From Chara braunii (taxonomy: Eukaryota; Streptophyta; Charophyceae; Charales; Characeae): 21,619 nucleotides of DNA. Under the pieces are notes generated by a model that had not been told where the DNA came from, searched no databases, and saw nothing but the letters and a program-made list of their open reading frames with translations. Location: assembly GCA_003427395.1 (NCBI GenBank), contig BFEA01000080.1, positions 304,114-325,732 of the forward strand. The letters are read 5' to 3'. Shown here in pieces: positions 10,206 to 19,946 of the stretch (position 1 is the first letter of the stretch; every line of letters begins with the position of its first letter). The position numbers and the translations under genes are program-made.

Positions 10206-10378
10206 TTGAGCAACGACTGCTTCCATCTCTAGGGGTGATTTTACAGACTCCCCTTTCTCAGAAACAAAGACTAGGTGCTGGCCAGTGACCTCTGCCATAG
10301 GCTCATGTGGGTTGAGAGTTTCTATGTGGTGCGCACACTCATCTCCACATGGCCTAGGGGTAAGGGTAGTTGTTACCC
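10206..10378 (-). other. Gag-to-RT linker of element B lacking a protease
   Basis: One frame on the minus strand stays open for about 57 codons (RPCGDECAHHIETLNP, then [21 protein letters not shown] and a stop). This looks like the normal linker that precedes RT in this family. None of the three frames contains a D-[ST]-G or D-C-G motif or the GxxWL block seen in element A. The protease has been deleted, or it lies elsewhere in this family. Confidence 0.55.
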
Positions 10379-12445
10379 CTACCGGCGGTTGCCTTTTGCT
10401 GCCTCTGCAGCAACTCGCCGGACGTCTCTATATTTTGGGCAATATTTGATAATGTGCCCAGGGTCACCACAACAAATGCACGACCTGCATCTATCCTCCT
10501 TTGCCAGACTGTTTATTTCATGCCCAACGATTCCCAAGATATGCCTTGAGGTAGATCAGGGTGCCATTTACCCCTTCTGGGAGGTGATCGGTTAGCACGA
10601 GGACGGTTTTGCGGGGGACCTTGACCCCTTCCTCCCTCTTGGCGGTTTCCTCTGCCGTGAACCCCCTGACCGCCTTGTCCTCGACCACTAGAGGCCTGGC
10701 CCCATTGGCCTCGGCCTCTTCCCCTTCCTTGCGACCTCCCTCAGGTTGCAACAACAACATAAGTACTCCCCTAGCCTATGCCACTGTCCTCCTCATCCAG
10801 GCCCCACTCAATCTCATTATACGAGACCTCTTCCATACCACCTTCATCTAGTGTAAGGATCAAATGAGCCTTGACCCTAACTTGACCTAAGATGGTACGA
10901 CCCTTCCACTTTTTGCCTTTGTCGAGGTCCTTGTGCCAGAAAGTGGTAACTGGCGTGGATTGGGCCTCATAAGCAACAACCTCTCTGCTAAGTGTATCAT
11001 ACGTCATATTGGGTTGTTGCTTCTTGTTGAAGAAGTGCTCGTGTAGAGTCTTGGGCATGGCACGAAAGAATGATTGGACCAGCTGAGGCTCAATGACCCC
11101 ATGGTCAGGGATGGCGACGAGTTCATCCATGGCAGCCTTGAGTGCCCTTGCACTCTTCCACGGTCGTGAGTGGATTCTTTGCAGCTTGTCAGAGGCCTTA
11201 AGGCCTCTAGTGACATCTGCAAATCGATCGCGGAGGGCTTTCAAAAACTCGCTCAAGGGCGTGATAGCGGAGTATGTGACCATATCGTTATCACACTTCG
11301 CAGTGCGTGCGAGCGACCTAGCAAAGTTGGCCGCTTCCTCTTTCAGGGCGTGAAAAGTCGCGAGAACTTGATAGCGATATCGTGCAAGTGCAAGTACGAG
11401 TTAATATTGGCCTCCCAATTATCGAAATCTTCGACCTTCTTCCCCCCATACATCTCGGGGAACTTAACCTCTACACACTCTCTGTGTGGTCATGCCTCCT
11501 CTTCGTTAGGGGCCGCTATCTTGGCACCTTCAATGGCACTAGTGCAGAACCTTTCTTTGCCTTCTATGACATCGCGCAAATGTGCCCACATGCATCATCA
11601 TATCTCTTGCAAACTCCTTAAAACCTATGCACATGGATTGCAACACTATATCATGACCTCTCAAGTAGCGTAGCATGGATTGCGAACTCCTTCTGGGCCC
11701 TCAACACCACTCCTACACTTTTGAGAGATGACCTCCATTTTCTGTTGGAGATCCACCTCTGCCCCCAATTGCTCTCGTTGTTCTTTTGCTGCGTCCAACT
11801 CTCTTTCCATTGCTTCAGCCGCTTCCAGACACCTCCTCCTTTCCCTTGTAAGACACATTTCTGCTCCTCCTCTTTGACCTGTCTACACAAGGGGTCCTCT
11901 TCTTTCTCCAATTCCCTTATAACCGCTTCCCCTTTTGCCCGGGGAACTATCAACATCGGCTCTTCCTCTTCCCCCAGTACTACGTTAGCCACCCACTCAT
12001 TCACTTTCTTCTCTATCCTCTTATCTCTCTCCGTCTTGCCATTGGATTCCCCTCTCTCCTCCGTTCTCACATTCTTCTGTAGGGGAACCTGCACTTCTTC
12101 TTCCTCTTCTTCTTCTTCTTCATCAACAACTGCTGCAACTTCTTCTTTTTCTTTCTGCAGCCGTTTCAATTCCTCCTCCAACTCTTTCTCTTTCTTGGCC
12201 TTCTCTGCCAAGAGAGCCACCTTCTTCGCTTTCTTCTCCAACTCCTCCTTCCTTGCTTTCTGCCCTGCTAGTACTTTTGCGGCCTCCGCGTCCTGCTCCT
12301 TTCTATAAGGAGTGGTCCCTGCACCACCCGTTGTCAAGACTCTACACGACAACGTGTGCCAGACGCCTAAGGGAAATAGGAGGCGCCAAAGGGTCCTCCA
12401 CAGCGAGAACCCCACGAGCAAGGAATACATTGGGTAATCATCCAT
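10379..12445 (-). pseudogene. gag: Element B gag with coiled-coil N-terminus and CCHC knuckle
   Basis: I take the ATG at 12443-12445 (MDDYPMYSLL) as the start; the longer reading begins at a GTG. The N-terminal half (to about 11661) is Lys/Glu-rich and probably coiled coil, with a run of nine Glu coded by a GAA/GAG repeat near 12100-12122. The frame must switch near 11855 to keep the helical pattern (CLEAAEAMERELDAAKEQREQL). The capsid-like core follows in pieces: VKFPEMYGGKKVEDFDNWEA (about 11467), then, after a shift near 11360, FHALKEEAANFARSLART and SAITPLSEFLKALRDRF. A TGA replaces a codon just upstream of the core. A Gly/Arg/Gln-rich tail (about 10760-10530) leads, after another shift, to the knuckle CICCGDPGHIIKYC at 10439-10480. 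The stop is at 10379-10381. Confidence 0.78.
10439..10480 (-). other. CCHC zinc knuckle of element B gag
   Basis: CICCGDPGHIIKYC gives C-x2-C-x4-H-x4-C, the retroviral-type RNA-binding knuckle. It lies in a different frame from the Gly/Arg-rich tail just upstream, which runs into a TAA near 10520, so an indel near 10520-10530 separates them. It marks the C-terminus of gag. Confidence 0.85.
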
Positions 12446-13155
12446 GGTGATATGTGCACAACCAGTGGCAGTTCCACTCCTCACCACTTAGACTTACCCA
12501 CAGACTGACTGATTGACTGACTGACTCCTTAAGGACTACGAAGTCTTCGCCTTTGATCCAGCCAGGTTACCACTGCCACAGAAAGCTTTCCCCACCACTG
12601 TCACTGAAACTTTCCAGATCCCATTGCACCATGCACCAGCGATCAATCCCACCTGGCTTTCTCTTTGGATCAGACCTTGTCAACTAGGGTCTCTAGCCTG
12701 ACCTTCTTCTAAGGCTGTCACTACAGGACTCTACTGCTGATCATGAGGCATTTAAGGAGATCCCCCATAACTCCTCAGGAATTTTTTAACGTCGCAGTCG
12801 GGATGACGTGATTAGCGAGTCCTCTCAGCACTTAGACAACTGGCTGGACAGCCTGCAGTTCGGATTTTGGGCCTACCATGCCACACTGAGCAGCCCGCCG
12901 GTCTGTACCGGTCCTTGGGATGGTCAGGCCTTTGGGACGAGTCAGTCGTCAGACATGGACTGAAGCATACTCAGCCCGTGCAGGTTTGGTCAACACAGCT
13001 CTACAGACCACATGCACATAGTCCTATCATTTGGACATAAGCGACTCAATGCAGAAAGAAGAGAGACAAACTCAGCAAGTACCAAGGGGTATGTGCGCAT
13101 CCATAGGGCGAGGGGGTAGGCTGAAGGCTTGGTGAGGTTATACCAACTCCAGCTT

Positions 13156-13253
13156 GGTCAAATCTTGGTCAACGGTTTTGGTCAACACCGGTCAACTCTG
13201 ATCAATGCCTTGGTCAAACGTGGTCAACTCTCCGGTCAACGTCGTCGGTCAAC
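13156..13253. repeat. Periodic array of GGTCAA(C) motifs (W-box-like on the minus strand)
   Basis: Eight GGTCAA copies start at 13156, 13167, 13180, 13190, 13212, 13222, 13234 and 13247. A degenerate copy at 13200 fills the one wide gap. Spacing is 10-13 bp. On the minus strand each reads TTGACC, the core of the WRKY-factor W-box, and six extend to GTTGACC. A further copy lies at 12988-12994. Whether it binds protein is inference; the periodicity is seen directly. Confidence 0.75.
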
Positions 13254-14004
13254 TCCTTTAACCCCCAGCTATGGCTGCCGACCCTTCTCCTTTGCCAACC
13301 TCTCTCTCTCTCTCCTTCCCCCTTCTCTCTTCTTCCTCAACCTCCTTGGCTATGGTGTCTTCTCTCCTTCTTCTCTCCTCCCTCCGTCCTCCTCTCTTTC
13401 CTCTCTTCTTCGTCACTTCAATCCTCTTCTTCATCGCAAGGTCCGAGCTTGGCGGCTATGTCCGTCACCTTCTTCTTCACGGCTGTAAACCAATCTTGTA
13501 TCACTCAACCTCTCTCTCTCTCTCTCTTTTTTTTTTTTTTTTTTTCCGTCGTCGTCGTCGTCGTTTCTTCTTTTTCTTTGTTTCTCGCCAGTCTCTCCTC
13601 ACACTGCGCAGCGGCTATGGACAGTCCTTCGGTAGCGAGCGGCCCGCAACGATCTTCGACGCGGCTATCTCCGGCTCGCGACTGGGCGATGTGCCCCTCC
13701 CCCCCCACGGACAACGCAGGTAAGCGTGTAATCTAGCGTGCTACCTTTCCCAACGAGCGCGCGGGCGACGAGTAGCAGCACGCGGCACTCTGATGCGCAG
13801 CGCGACGCGTGATCAAACACGGGCACTCGTAACTGTGACGAGCGTGCGTCAACTATAGCGCGTGATAGCAACTGGCGCGCAAGCTTAGCGTGCAATGGCG
13901 CGCAGCGAGCAGTGGGGCAACGCGGGACCTGACGCGCGATCTGGGAACAAAGGGGCGTGTGACAAGTACGGGGCGCGTGCGGTAATCAGCGGGGCGCACG
14001 GTGT

Positions 14005-14130
14005 TGACGTGGTGCCTCTGCTGGCGCCTCTCTCTCTCTTCACCGATAGTGCTGACGTGGCGCCTACGTGGTGCCTCTCCTCCACATGATGATGACGACA
14101 ATAATAAAGGTGATTGCGCAGCTGACGTGG
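14005..14130 (+). promoter_or_regulatory. Cluster of four ACGTGG (bZIP/ABRE-like) motifs
   Basis: TGACGTGG occurs at 14005-14012, 14053-14060 and 14123-14130, with TACGTGG at 14065-14071. ACGTGG is the core recognised by plant bZIP factors. The first three are each followed by a GCC repeat unit, so they may be copies of one short duplicated sequence and not independent sites. Confidence 0.4.
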
Positions 14131-14610
14131 ACGCCGTCGATCGCTGTTGCGGAACAGCAGGAACCAGCTCCAATACCAATGCAATCAGACTTGTCGACTT
14201 CGACTTTCAGCATGCGTACAAACAGATGACGATCAAGTTGGCGACTCTCGCCCACACAAAGCTCAGAGATAACAAGGCCACAAACACAGTTCAGATTCGG
14301 ACTTGTCCCAACCGGCTATGGCTGCAACTTGTTCGTACACACACAACTCTGGATCTCCCTGGATGTCCCGCACACACACTCAAACATGAACACACTCTTA
14401 CACACACACGTACACACTCACTTCTGCCAACACTCTAGCACTAAGCTATGGCAGCTATGGCTGCCTTCTCCTACGCTAACCAGACCAGCGGCTATGGCCG
14501 CGTCTTCTTCCTCTTGGCCCACTTCTACTACGGGCACCTGCAGGACGCTCAGGCAGCACTTCCGCATGGCTCACAGCAGAATGAATGAATGAGTTGACGC
14601 TGCCTCTTGA

Positions 14611-14616
14611 TTTATA
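14611..14616 (-). promoter_or_regulatory. TATA-like box on the minus strand
   Basis: The minus strand reads GTATAAATC. It points towards element B gag, about 2.1 kb away, and could be the LTR promoter of that element. The LTR ends around it were not found, so this is tentative. Confidence 0.3.
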
Positions 14617-15580
14617 CTTCGGATTGTCAAAGGTCTGCCTCTCGGACCCTGGGCCTGGGTGCACACAGTCCCACATGGTACTTGCTGCCTTGACAAAGTG
14701 TGACCGGGACTGGGTACCGCTGACTGGGCAGAGTTAGTCTTCCCACTTGCCCACTTGCCTACGGCCTACCTTCTAAGACCTACGAAAGGTCCCTTCCGGA
14801 GGGTCCGGAAGGCTGTCAACTTGACCCTACAGCACTGTAGCAGCTACGGCGTTGACTCTTGTGGACTGTTGCAGCTACGACTCCTGTCACTGTCAAGATT
14901 CCTAACCTACAGACCTACTGTTCAACGCCCGACGACCAGACTACCGACAGCAAGCAACAGGCGGCTTCCGAGACACAGGTCGTGGGTTCAAGCACAATGG
15001 GGTCAGCTGATACTGTACACGGGTAAGCGCAAGGTCTGGGGATCGAGTCCTGGGAACGGCATCTGCTACCGCAAAGGTGAAGACCGTTTCACAAGCTACA
15101 TTTATTATTTCATTGCAGCCATTATTAACATTCTTATCATCCTCATTAATCATTGTCAAAGTAATAACGATCATTGAACAGCCCACCCATTCCTATTTTT
15201 TATTGATGTCAACCGCTACAGCAATTTGTAGAACAGAATACTTTATCCGGCAGTTGCTGACTCCCTCCACCAGCAGAACTATTGAGCCCCCCTTCCAGAC
15301 GAATCAAACCCAAATTGGTCCCTTTTTCAACCAGTCACGCAGTCTCCCTCTGTAACGACCAATCCTGACCCCAGGTCGGGTAGGGAACCTCTGGCCAAAT
15401 TTTTCCTGGCCACCACCACCCACTAACCACAAAATGACGAATTCTGAGTCCTCAACTGCAGCCTCCTCTGCAGCAGCAACTACTGCTGCAGCCACGAGCT
15501 CAACAAGTGGCATGCCAAAAAAGCTCAGACAACAGGAACAGGACCCAAGTCAGGAAGTGCTAAATCTAATGGTAAGGGAA

Positions 15581-16151
15581 CAAGGTTGGAGCCCCCAACG
15601 GTCGGCGGCCCTTGACTGGTCGGCTGCTGACCCACCGACCAATCGGCTGGTGGGGACCTACCGGTCGGGGTTCGTCGGCACCCCGCAAAAAATAAAATAA
15701 AAAAAAACAAAAAATTGGGGGGGTCCAGAACCCCTAATAACACCACCAACACCCCCATAGCGGCCTCCAATAACCCCACACCCCTCCCTAACACCCCCAA
15801 AACTCCCCCAAAATGCCCCCAATACCCCCTATATACCCCACCTATATCACCCCCAAACCGCCTCCTATACCTCCTTATTCCCCCCAATACCCCCTATATC
15901 ATCCTATAGCCCCCCTATACCCCCCTATACTCCAACCCCAACCCCCTCATACCCCCCCCCATCCCAAAAGTTTCTCAGTGGATTTCGGCTGTACTCAGCA
16001 AGCATAGTACAGCCCCCAACTCAGATTTGAAAAAAAAATCAGTGGATGGTTGTTTTCTGACTGGTCGGCAGACCGCCGACCGGTTGGCCCTACTGATCGG
16101 CTGCAATACAGTCGGCTGTCGGGATCGGCGGTCAGCAGGGATGCAACCCTG
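15581..16151. mobile_element. hAT-like non-autonomous DNA transposon, 571 bp
   Basis: The 8-bp direct repeat TAAGGGAA flanks it exactly (15573-15580 and 16152-16159). The ends form an imperfect inverted repeat: CAAGGTTGGAGCCC on the left and CAGGGTTGCATCCC read inwards from the right (11 of 14 match). An 8-bp duplication with CAGGG-type ends is the hAT signature. Subterminal blocks rich in GGTCGGC lie at both ends (15601-15680 and 16058-16135). The body is A-rich, then strongly C-rich. It codes for nothing recognisable. Removing it plus one repeat rejoins LINE ORF1 in frame (LNLMVRE to TKIIPIISKALMKG). Confidence 0.85.
15715..15965. repeat. C-rich, G-poor low-complexity tract
   Basis: About 250 bp made of CCCC-containing words separated by AATA, CTATA or AACA, with almost no G after 15780. 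On the minus strand this gives many GGGG runs with short A/T loops, which could form G-quadruplexes. It is the body of the hAT-like element. Confidence 0.8.
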
Positions 16152-16821
16152 TAAGGGAAACAAAAATCATCCCCATTATCTCCAAAGCATTGATGAAGGG
16201 AGAAGATGAAGAAGTCGAAGTCTGGGAGTATCCCCAAGGGCACCTGCCCATTCTAGATGAGTTCTACGAGTCTCACATTGTTGTGTGCTCGTTCTTGGTA
16301 AAATTGAAGCATTGGTCACCAACAGAAAAACGAAGAAGAATTCGAGAAGCCCTCAGAAACATAGAAAGTCTGAGGGACACCGAACCGAAGGTGGGCTACC
16401 AACGGAGGGGCAGACACGCAGTCACAGTCTTGTGCGCTGATCACGAATATGCAGAGTACTTCCTCTCAATCCAGTTACTCTACTGTGAGGGGTCAGTGGC
16501 ATCAATCTCCAAATGGAGACCGAACAGAACAACACAACAAGGGTCCTCAACATTGATGAACAATCACTACTGGATCCAGTTCGACAACATAGCAGACGAG
16601 ATGCACAGATTAGTGGAAGAGAGATTGAAAGAATCCTATCCCCAATGCCCCCTACTGGAATTGGTCTCATCTGCTCCTGGCTTTCTGACGCCAAGTGCCA
16701 ATTCCATAATCGCTTGTGTCGAGCTCAAAGCTTGCAACCCCCCGACCTCCCCGACAAATGGCTCTTCAGATTGGGGCACCAAATTCAGACAGTTTACATC
16801 TCCACCAAGTCGAATCCCATG

Positions 16822-16863
16822 TGCTTCAGATGCAGAATAAAAGGACGTATGGGAAACGACCTT
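16822..16863 (+). other. Degenerate CCHC knuckle of LINE ORF1
   Basis: The sequence reads CFRCRIKGRMGNDL preceded by STKSNPM. The first two Cys are in place, but His (expected in GHMG) is Arg and the last Cys (expected in NDC) is Leu. The flanking context fits the zinc knuckle of plant LINE ORF1 proteins. The two losses suggest it no longer binds zinc. Confidence 0.6.
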
Positions 16864-17901
16864 CTCTGGCCGCAGAATACTGGCAAGCGAGAAGCAAGGA
16901 GGCTTTCACCCTCAATGCTAGTAGAAGCTGAAACAATGAAGCGAATTTGGATCATCAACAACCCAGCCTACACAAGTTGGGGTTTTCACGATCTCAAGGA
17001 CATTCCAGCGTGGATATGAACATTGTCTGACCCAGAACCAGCGTGCAAACCAGATGTGTTCCCCCCACACGGGAGCACATGGCAAGCCAGAGGAGGAAAG
17101 AAGACTGACAGAACAATCCACAAGTATGACAGGCTAAATCTGGGCTACCCCATCCAACTGGAACAATCAATGCACAGAAGCAGATTCTCAGGGAAGTCAA
17201 CAACACGGGAAGTGAAGCAGAAAAGGCCTACCTTGAAAATCTGCAATCAAGGAATGAGAGGCAAGGAAGCAACATAAATAAAGGAAGAAGGAACGACTCA
17301 GGACAAACGAAAAGAAAGTCAAGGAATGAATAAGAAGACTCCATGGAAACCACCCTCACACAAGACTTAAAGAAGAGCAAAGAGGAAAACACCGACAAGG
17401 AAGAGGGCAGCAGTGAAATACACCTGGACATTCTGAGAATAGGCAAGGCAATAGAAGACAACCTGGGACCAGCAGAGGAAGAATACCCAACCTCCACCCT
17501 GGACTGGCTGAAAGAATACATCACCTCCCTCCAATGGCGCAGAGATTTGGACTTGGAAATCAGGCTGGCTCACTCTGGAACATACTTGCAAGCGGACGGA
17601 CCGGACGAGCATCCGGTCCGGTCCGCTTTGCCGGGTCCGGGACTCTTCTGTCCAGTGCAGTTTGGTCCGGGACTGGAGCGGTGCCTTCCCCGCACCGTCC
17701 GGGTTGGTAGGGACCCTTTTTTTTTTTTTTTTTTTTTTAAGGTTCTGCAGGGTAGGGGGCATTGTTGGGGGGGAGTGCACACCTCTTAGGGGTCCGAAGT
17801 TGCGAACTATTGGCAAATGTAAGGGGATACGCTCAAGATTCGTCTTACGAAACAAGCGACGGTGTCGTGACTGTAGCAATTGCATTGGCGGGGCAGGCAG
17901 T

Positions 17902-17984
17902 GTGGCAGGGTACTCACCTGTTAAGTTGTTATCACTTGTTACNGTGGCAGGGTACTCACCTGTTAAGTTGTTATCACTTGTTAC
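17902..17984. repeat. Exact 41-bp direct duplication flanking a single N
   Basis: Copies 17902-17942 and 17944-17984 are identical and are separated by one N at 17943. This is what an assembler or gap filler leaves when two overlapping contig ends are joined without being merged. It is probably an artefact and not a biological tandem repeat. Confidence 0.85.
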
Positions 17985-18386
17985 CAGATGCAGACACAGA
18001 AACACTGCATAGCCGGCAAAACAGAACGCTGCAAATGGGCAAATGACAGAAAACCACACACACACACTGCAACACAGGAAGAATGGACAGAATGCTAACT
18101 TAAAGACTTTACTTAAGTTACTTAACTGATGATGAGAAGATGAACTACAACTTCTAGAACTTGTAGTTCACAGTTCTTGCTTCGTTTCAACGACGGGCTC
18201 CTCCTCCTCGATGGCCGCAACGACGATACTCCTCGACGGCTGCAATGATGGGCAAGATGGCGACGGTGCGGAACGGCGGCGCAGCAGGATGGCGACGGCG
18301 ACAGGCAGGACGGCGCGAATAGCAGATGGCCGGTGGCACTTTCCTCTGCGACTGCGTTTCAAACCAAGTGAGTAATGCCCTGAGCC

Positions 18387-18409
18387 GGGGTTTCGAATTT
18401 CGAAACCCC
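18387..18409. repeat. Perfect 23-bp palindrome
   Basis: Arms GGGGTTTCGAA and TTCGAAACCCC surround one central T. It sits in the body of the 17581-18638 element. A second, nearly perfect palindrome with arms GAACTACAA/TTGTAGTTC lies at 18142-18169 in the same element. Confidence 0.85.
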
Positions 18410-19176
18410 AAGGCGGTCCGCCCTTGAGCGCAGGCCGAAAAAAACATTTGGCGGTACTGGTCACATTTTTTGAATGGTGCCTCAAAACTGCCGTTTTGAC
18501 CCCCAATTTTTTTTTTTTGGGGGGGGAGTGGGTGGGGGGTAACTGGTCGTCGGTCGCACATTCGTGCGCCGCGCGGGTCCGGTCCGACGGTCCGACGCAC
18601 GTGCCGAACCTCGCGGACGGCGTCCGCTTGCAAGTATGCTCCAGAAACATAAGTAGCCTGAAAAAAAACAGCTCCTTCAATTTCCCCTAATCCCTACGAC
18701 GTGCTGCAACCAGAGAATAACTTCGCCGAATTCCTGGCTTTGCAGTATGTGGACAACCAGGAGGATGGAATGGAAACTGAACTGACAGATTCAACTCCCA
18801 AAACCGTGGAATGGGCGAACTCCTATCTGAGGGAGGGCATGGGGAGGAAGGACAAGGGGAGCAAAGAGATCTAGAGGGGAATATCATTTCTACGGCTAAT
18901 GACTTACTGGCACAGACAAAGAACCAGAAGAAGGAATTGAGAAGACAAAATGGCAATTTTGGATAAACAAACCAGGTTCTTGGAGGATCAAAACCATGGT
19001 AACTGCGGACCCAGACACCGGACACTTCCGGACTATCTTCCGGACTAGTGACCTGACCGGTCCGGACTGTCCGGTGAGGACACCCGGACATCATCGGACT
19101 GGACAGTCCGGACCGGTGCCAGTGGGTACAAAATGTCCGAACCGAAAAAAAAAAGAAAAAAAAGAAAAAAAACGGT

Positions 19177-19209
19177 GGGGTGGGTGGGTGGGTGAGTGGG
19201 TGGGTGAGG
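19177..19209 (+). repeat. G-quadruplex-type tract after an A-rich run
   Basis: GGGGTGGGTGGGTGGG (19177-19192) meets the four-run G-quadruplex pattern with one-base loops and is followed by more GTGGG units. It directly follows an A-rich run (19146-19172). It lies in the left part of the 18996-20346 element. Confidence 0.8.
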
Positions 19210-19421
19210 GTGTTGGCAGGCACACCCCTGCTTTGCACTTTGTAGTTCAGGCAGCAGAGCACCTGTCTTGCAGCTAATCAACAAGCACGTTCAACTAGCA
19301 GAGATGCAGAGTTGCAAACAATGCAAAGCAGGCTCAAGACTAAAGAAACAAAGGGAAACAAAATTGAGAAAAAGCATGATTAACTTTGAAGTTTGAACTT
19401 ATAACTTAAAAGTTTGAACTT

Positions 19422-19946
19422 ATCCAGCGGCCTAGCTCAGTTGGTTAGGCACGCAAGTGGCTTCAGGAGGTTGTGGGTTCGAGTCCCACAACCGCCTGTG
19501 GCGCACTTTGTGCCAACCAGGGGTGATAGTCCGCTTGATACCTCTGATCCGTAATAGCAGGGTCCTTGGCCAACACGGGTGTGAGTGTGAGTGGGTTGTG
19601 TGTGGTGCGTGGGAGCGTGTTGGCCTTAGACATTGCTGTTATTCGGTTGGGGGTGGGGGACGATGAAAACCGAGGTGCGGCTATTGGCAAAATGCTCGGT
19701 CTTTGCGTTAGCCGGACCCCCACCGGTGCCCTACCCCATCCTTGACCACCATGGTTGGGGCGGGGGGCAACATGCATCCCGTCTGATGGCTGGAGGGAGA
19801 CAACAAAGCTATGTTTGCAGTGGTCCCCTGTCTAAGCCTTAGGACTAGTGGTAGGTAGGTAGTGAAGGTGAATTGAAAGAATTTGAAAGATGATGGAAGA
19901 TTTGAGAGAAGAATATAGCGTAGTTAAAAAAAAAGAAAAAAAAAGG
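19422..19946 (+). mobile_element. tRNA-derived SINE
   Basis: The head carries an RNA polymerase III A box, TAGCTCAGTTGG (19433-19444), and a perfect B box, GGTTCGAGTCC (19476-19486). The B box sits in an intact T-arm hairpin (GTGGG, loop TTCGAGT, CCCAC at 19473-19489). The acceptor and anticodon arms do not pair properly, so it is not a working tRNA gene. A body of about 430 bp follows, ending in an A-rich tail (19926-19944). GTTTGAACTT flanks it on both sides (19412-19421 and 19947-19956), as expected for LINE-mobilised insertion. The flank is itself repetitive (another copy at 19391-19400), which weakens the duplication slightly. Confidence 0.72.

Larger units (their letters stand above)
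7280..12490 (-). mobile_element. Element B: Ty3/gypsy chromovirus internal region, decayed
   Basis: On the minus strand the order is gag, RT, RNase H, integrase and a chromodomain-like tail, the layout of Ty3/gypsy chromoviruses. A polypurine tract (AAAGGAGGAGGGAA on the minus strand, about 7282-7295) follows the pol stop by about 25 bp. No retropepsin motif is present. Gag and pol contain at least six nonsense codons and about as many frameshifts, so the element cannot be autonomous. The 5' LTR and primer binding site could not be identified to the right of 12490. Confidence 0.85.
12491..15350. other. Non-coding LTR/leader-like stretch upstream of element B
   Basis: No recognisable gene on either strand. 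It contains a GACT microrepeat (12509-12526), a GGTCAA array (13156-13253), CT runs, T19 (13527-13545) followed by a GTC repeat, a CpG-dense block (about 13740-14000), ACGTGG motifs (14005-14130), AC-rich sequence (14336-14420) and repeated GGCTATGG motifs. The 14750-15350 part holds a CCTTCCGGA/TCCGGAAGG hairpin (14792-14812) and nothing else I can name. By position the left part should include the 5' leader and LTR of element B, but no LTR pair could be matched by eye. Confidence 0.5.
17581..18638. mobile_element. Non-autonomous DNA transposon with 18-bp perfect inverted repeats
   Basis: The left end CATACTTGCAAGCGGACG (17581-17598) is repeated exactly, inverted, at 18621-18638. The flanks CTCTGGAA (17573-17580) and CTCCAGAA (18639-18646) match at 6 of 8 positions, differing by two transitions, which suggests an aged 8-bp target duplication. 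GTCCGG-type motifs crowd both ends (17600-17705 and 18572-18600). The body has T22 (17717-17738), a 41-bp duplication around one N, and palindromes at 18142-18169 and 18387-18409. No transposase is visible. LINE ORF1 resumes in frame to its right (ISSLKKNSSFNFP). Confidence 0.8.

Noticed and set aside
11721-12308. 195-codon plus-strand ORF rich in Ser and Phe
   Set aside because: It is the antisense shadow of the Glu/Lys-rich gag N-terminus of element B.
13156-13253. CRISPR-like array
   Set aside because: Units are 6-7 bp with 4-6 bp spacers in a eukaryotic transposon region; nothing fits CRISPR repeat or spacer lengths.
13129-13736. Plus-strand ORFs with Leu/Ser-rich, membrane-like translations
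   Set aside because: The hydrophobic look comes from CT-rich low-complexity DNA read in several frames; no start context or homologous motif supports a gene.
14981-15056. Second tRNA/SINE head, from two B-box-like strings (GGTTCAAGC and GGATCGAGTCC)
   Set aside because: No A box at a proper distance and no T-arm pairing around either string.
15434-15700. Small host protein starting at 15434 and ending at about 15700
   Set aside because: Only the first 49 codons belong to a gene (LINE ORF1). The rest is the hAT-like element read through its end.
17367-18065. 232-codon minus-strand ORF
   Set aside because: It crosses the LINE/transposon junction, a T22 run and the artefactual duplication, and shows no domain; antisense chance ORF.
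19424-19496. A functional tRNA gene
   Set aside because: The A box, B box and T-arm are good, but the 5' segment does not pair with the 3' AACCGCC over seven bases and the anticodon arm does not form. It has a SINE body, A-rich tail and flanking repeat.
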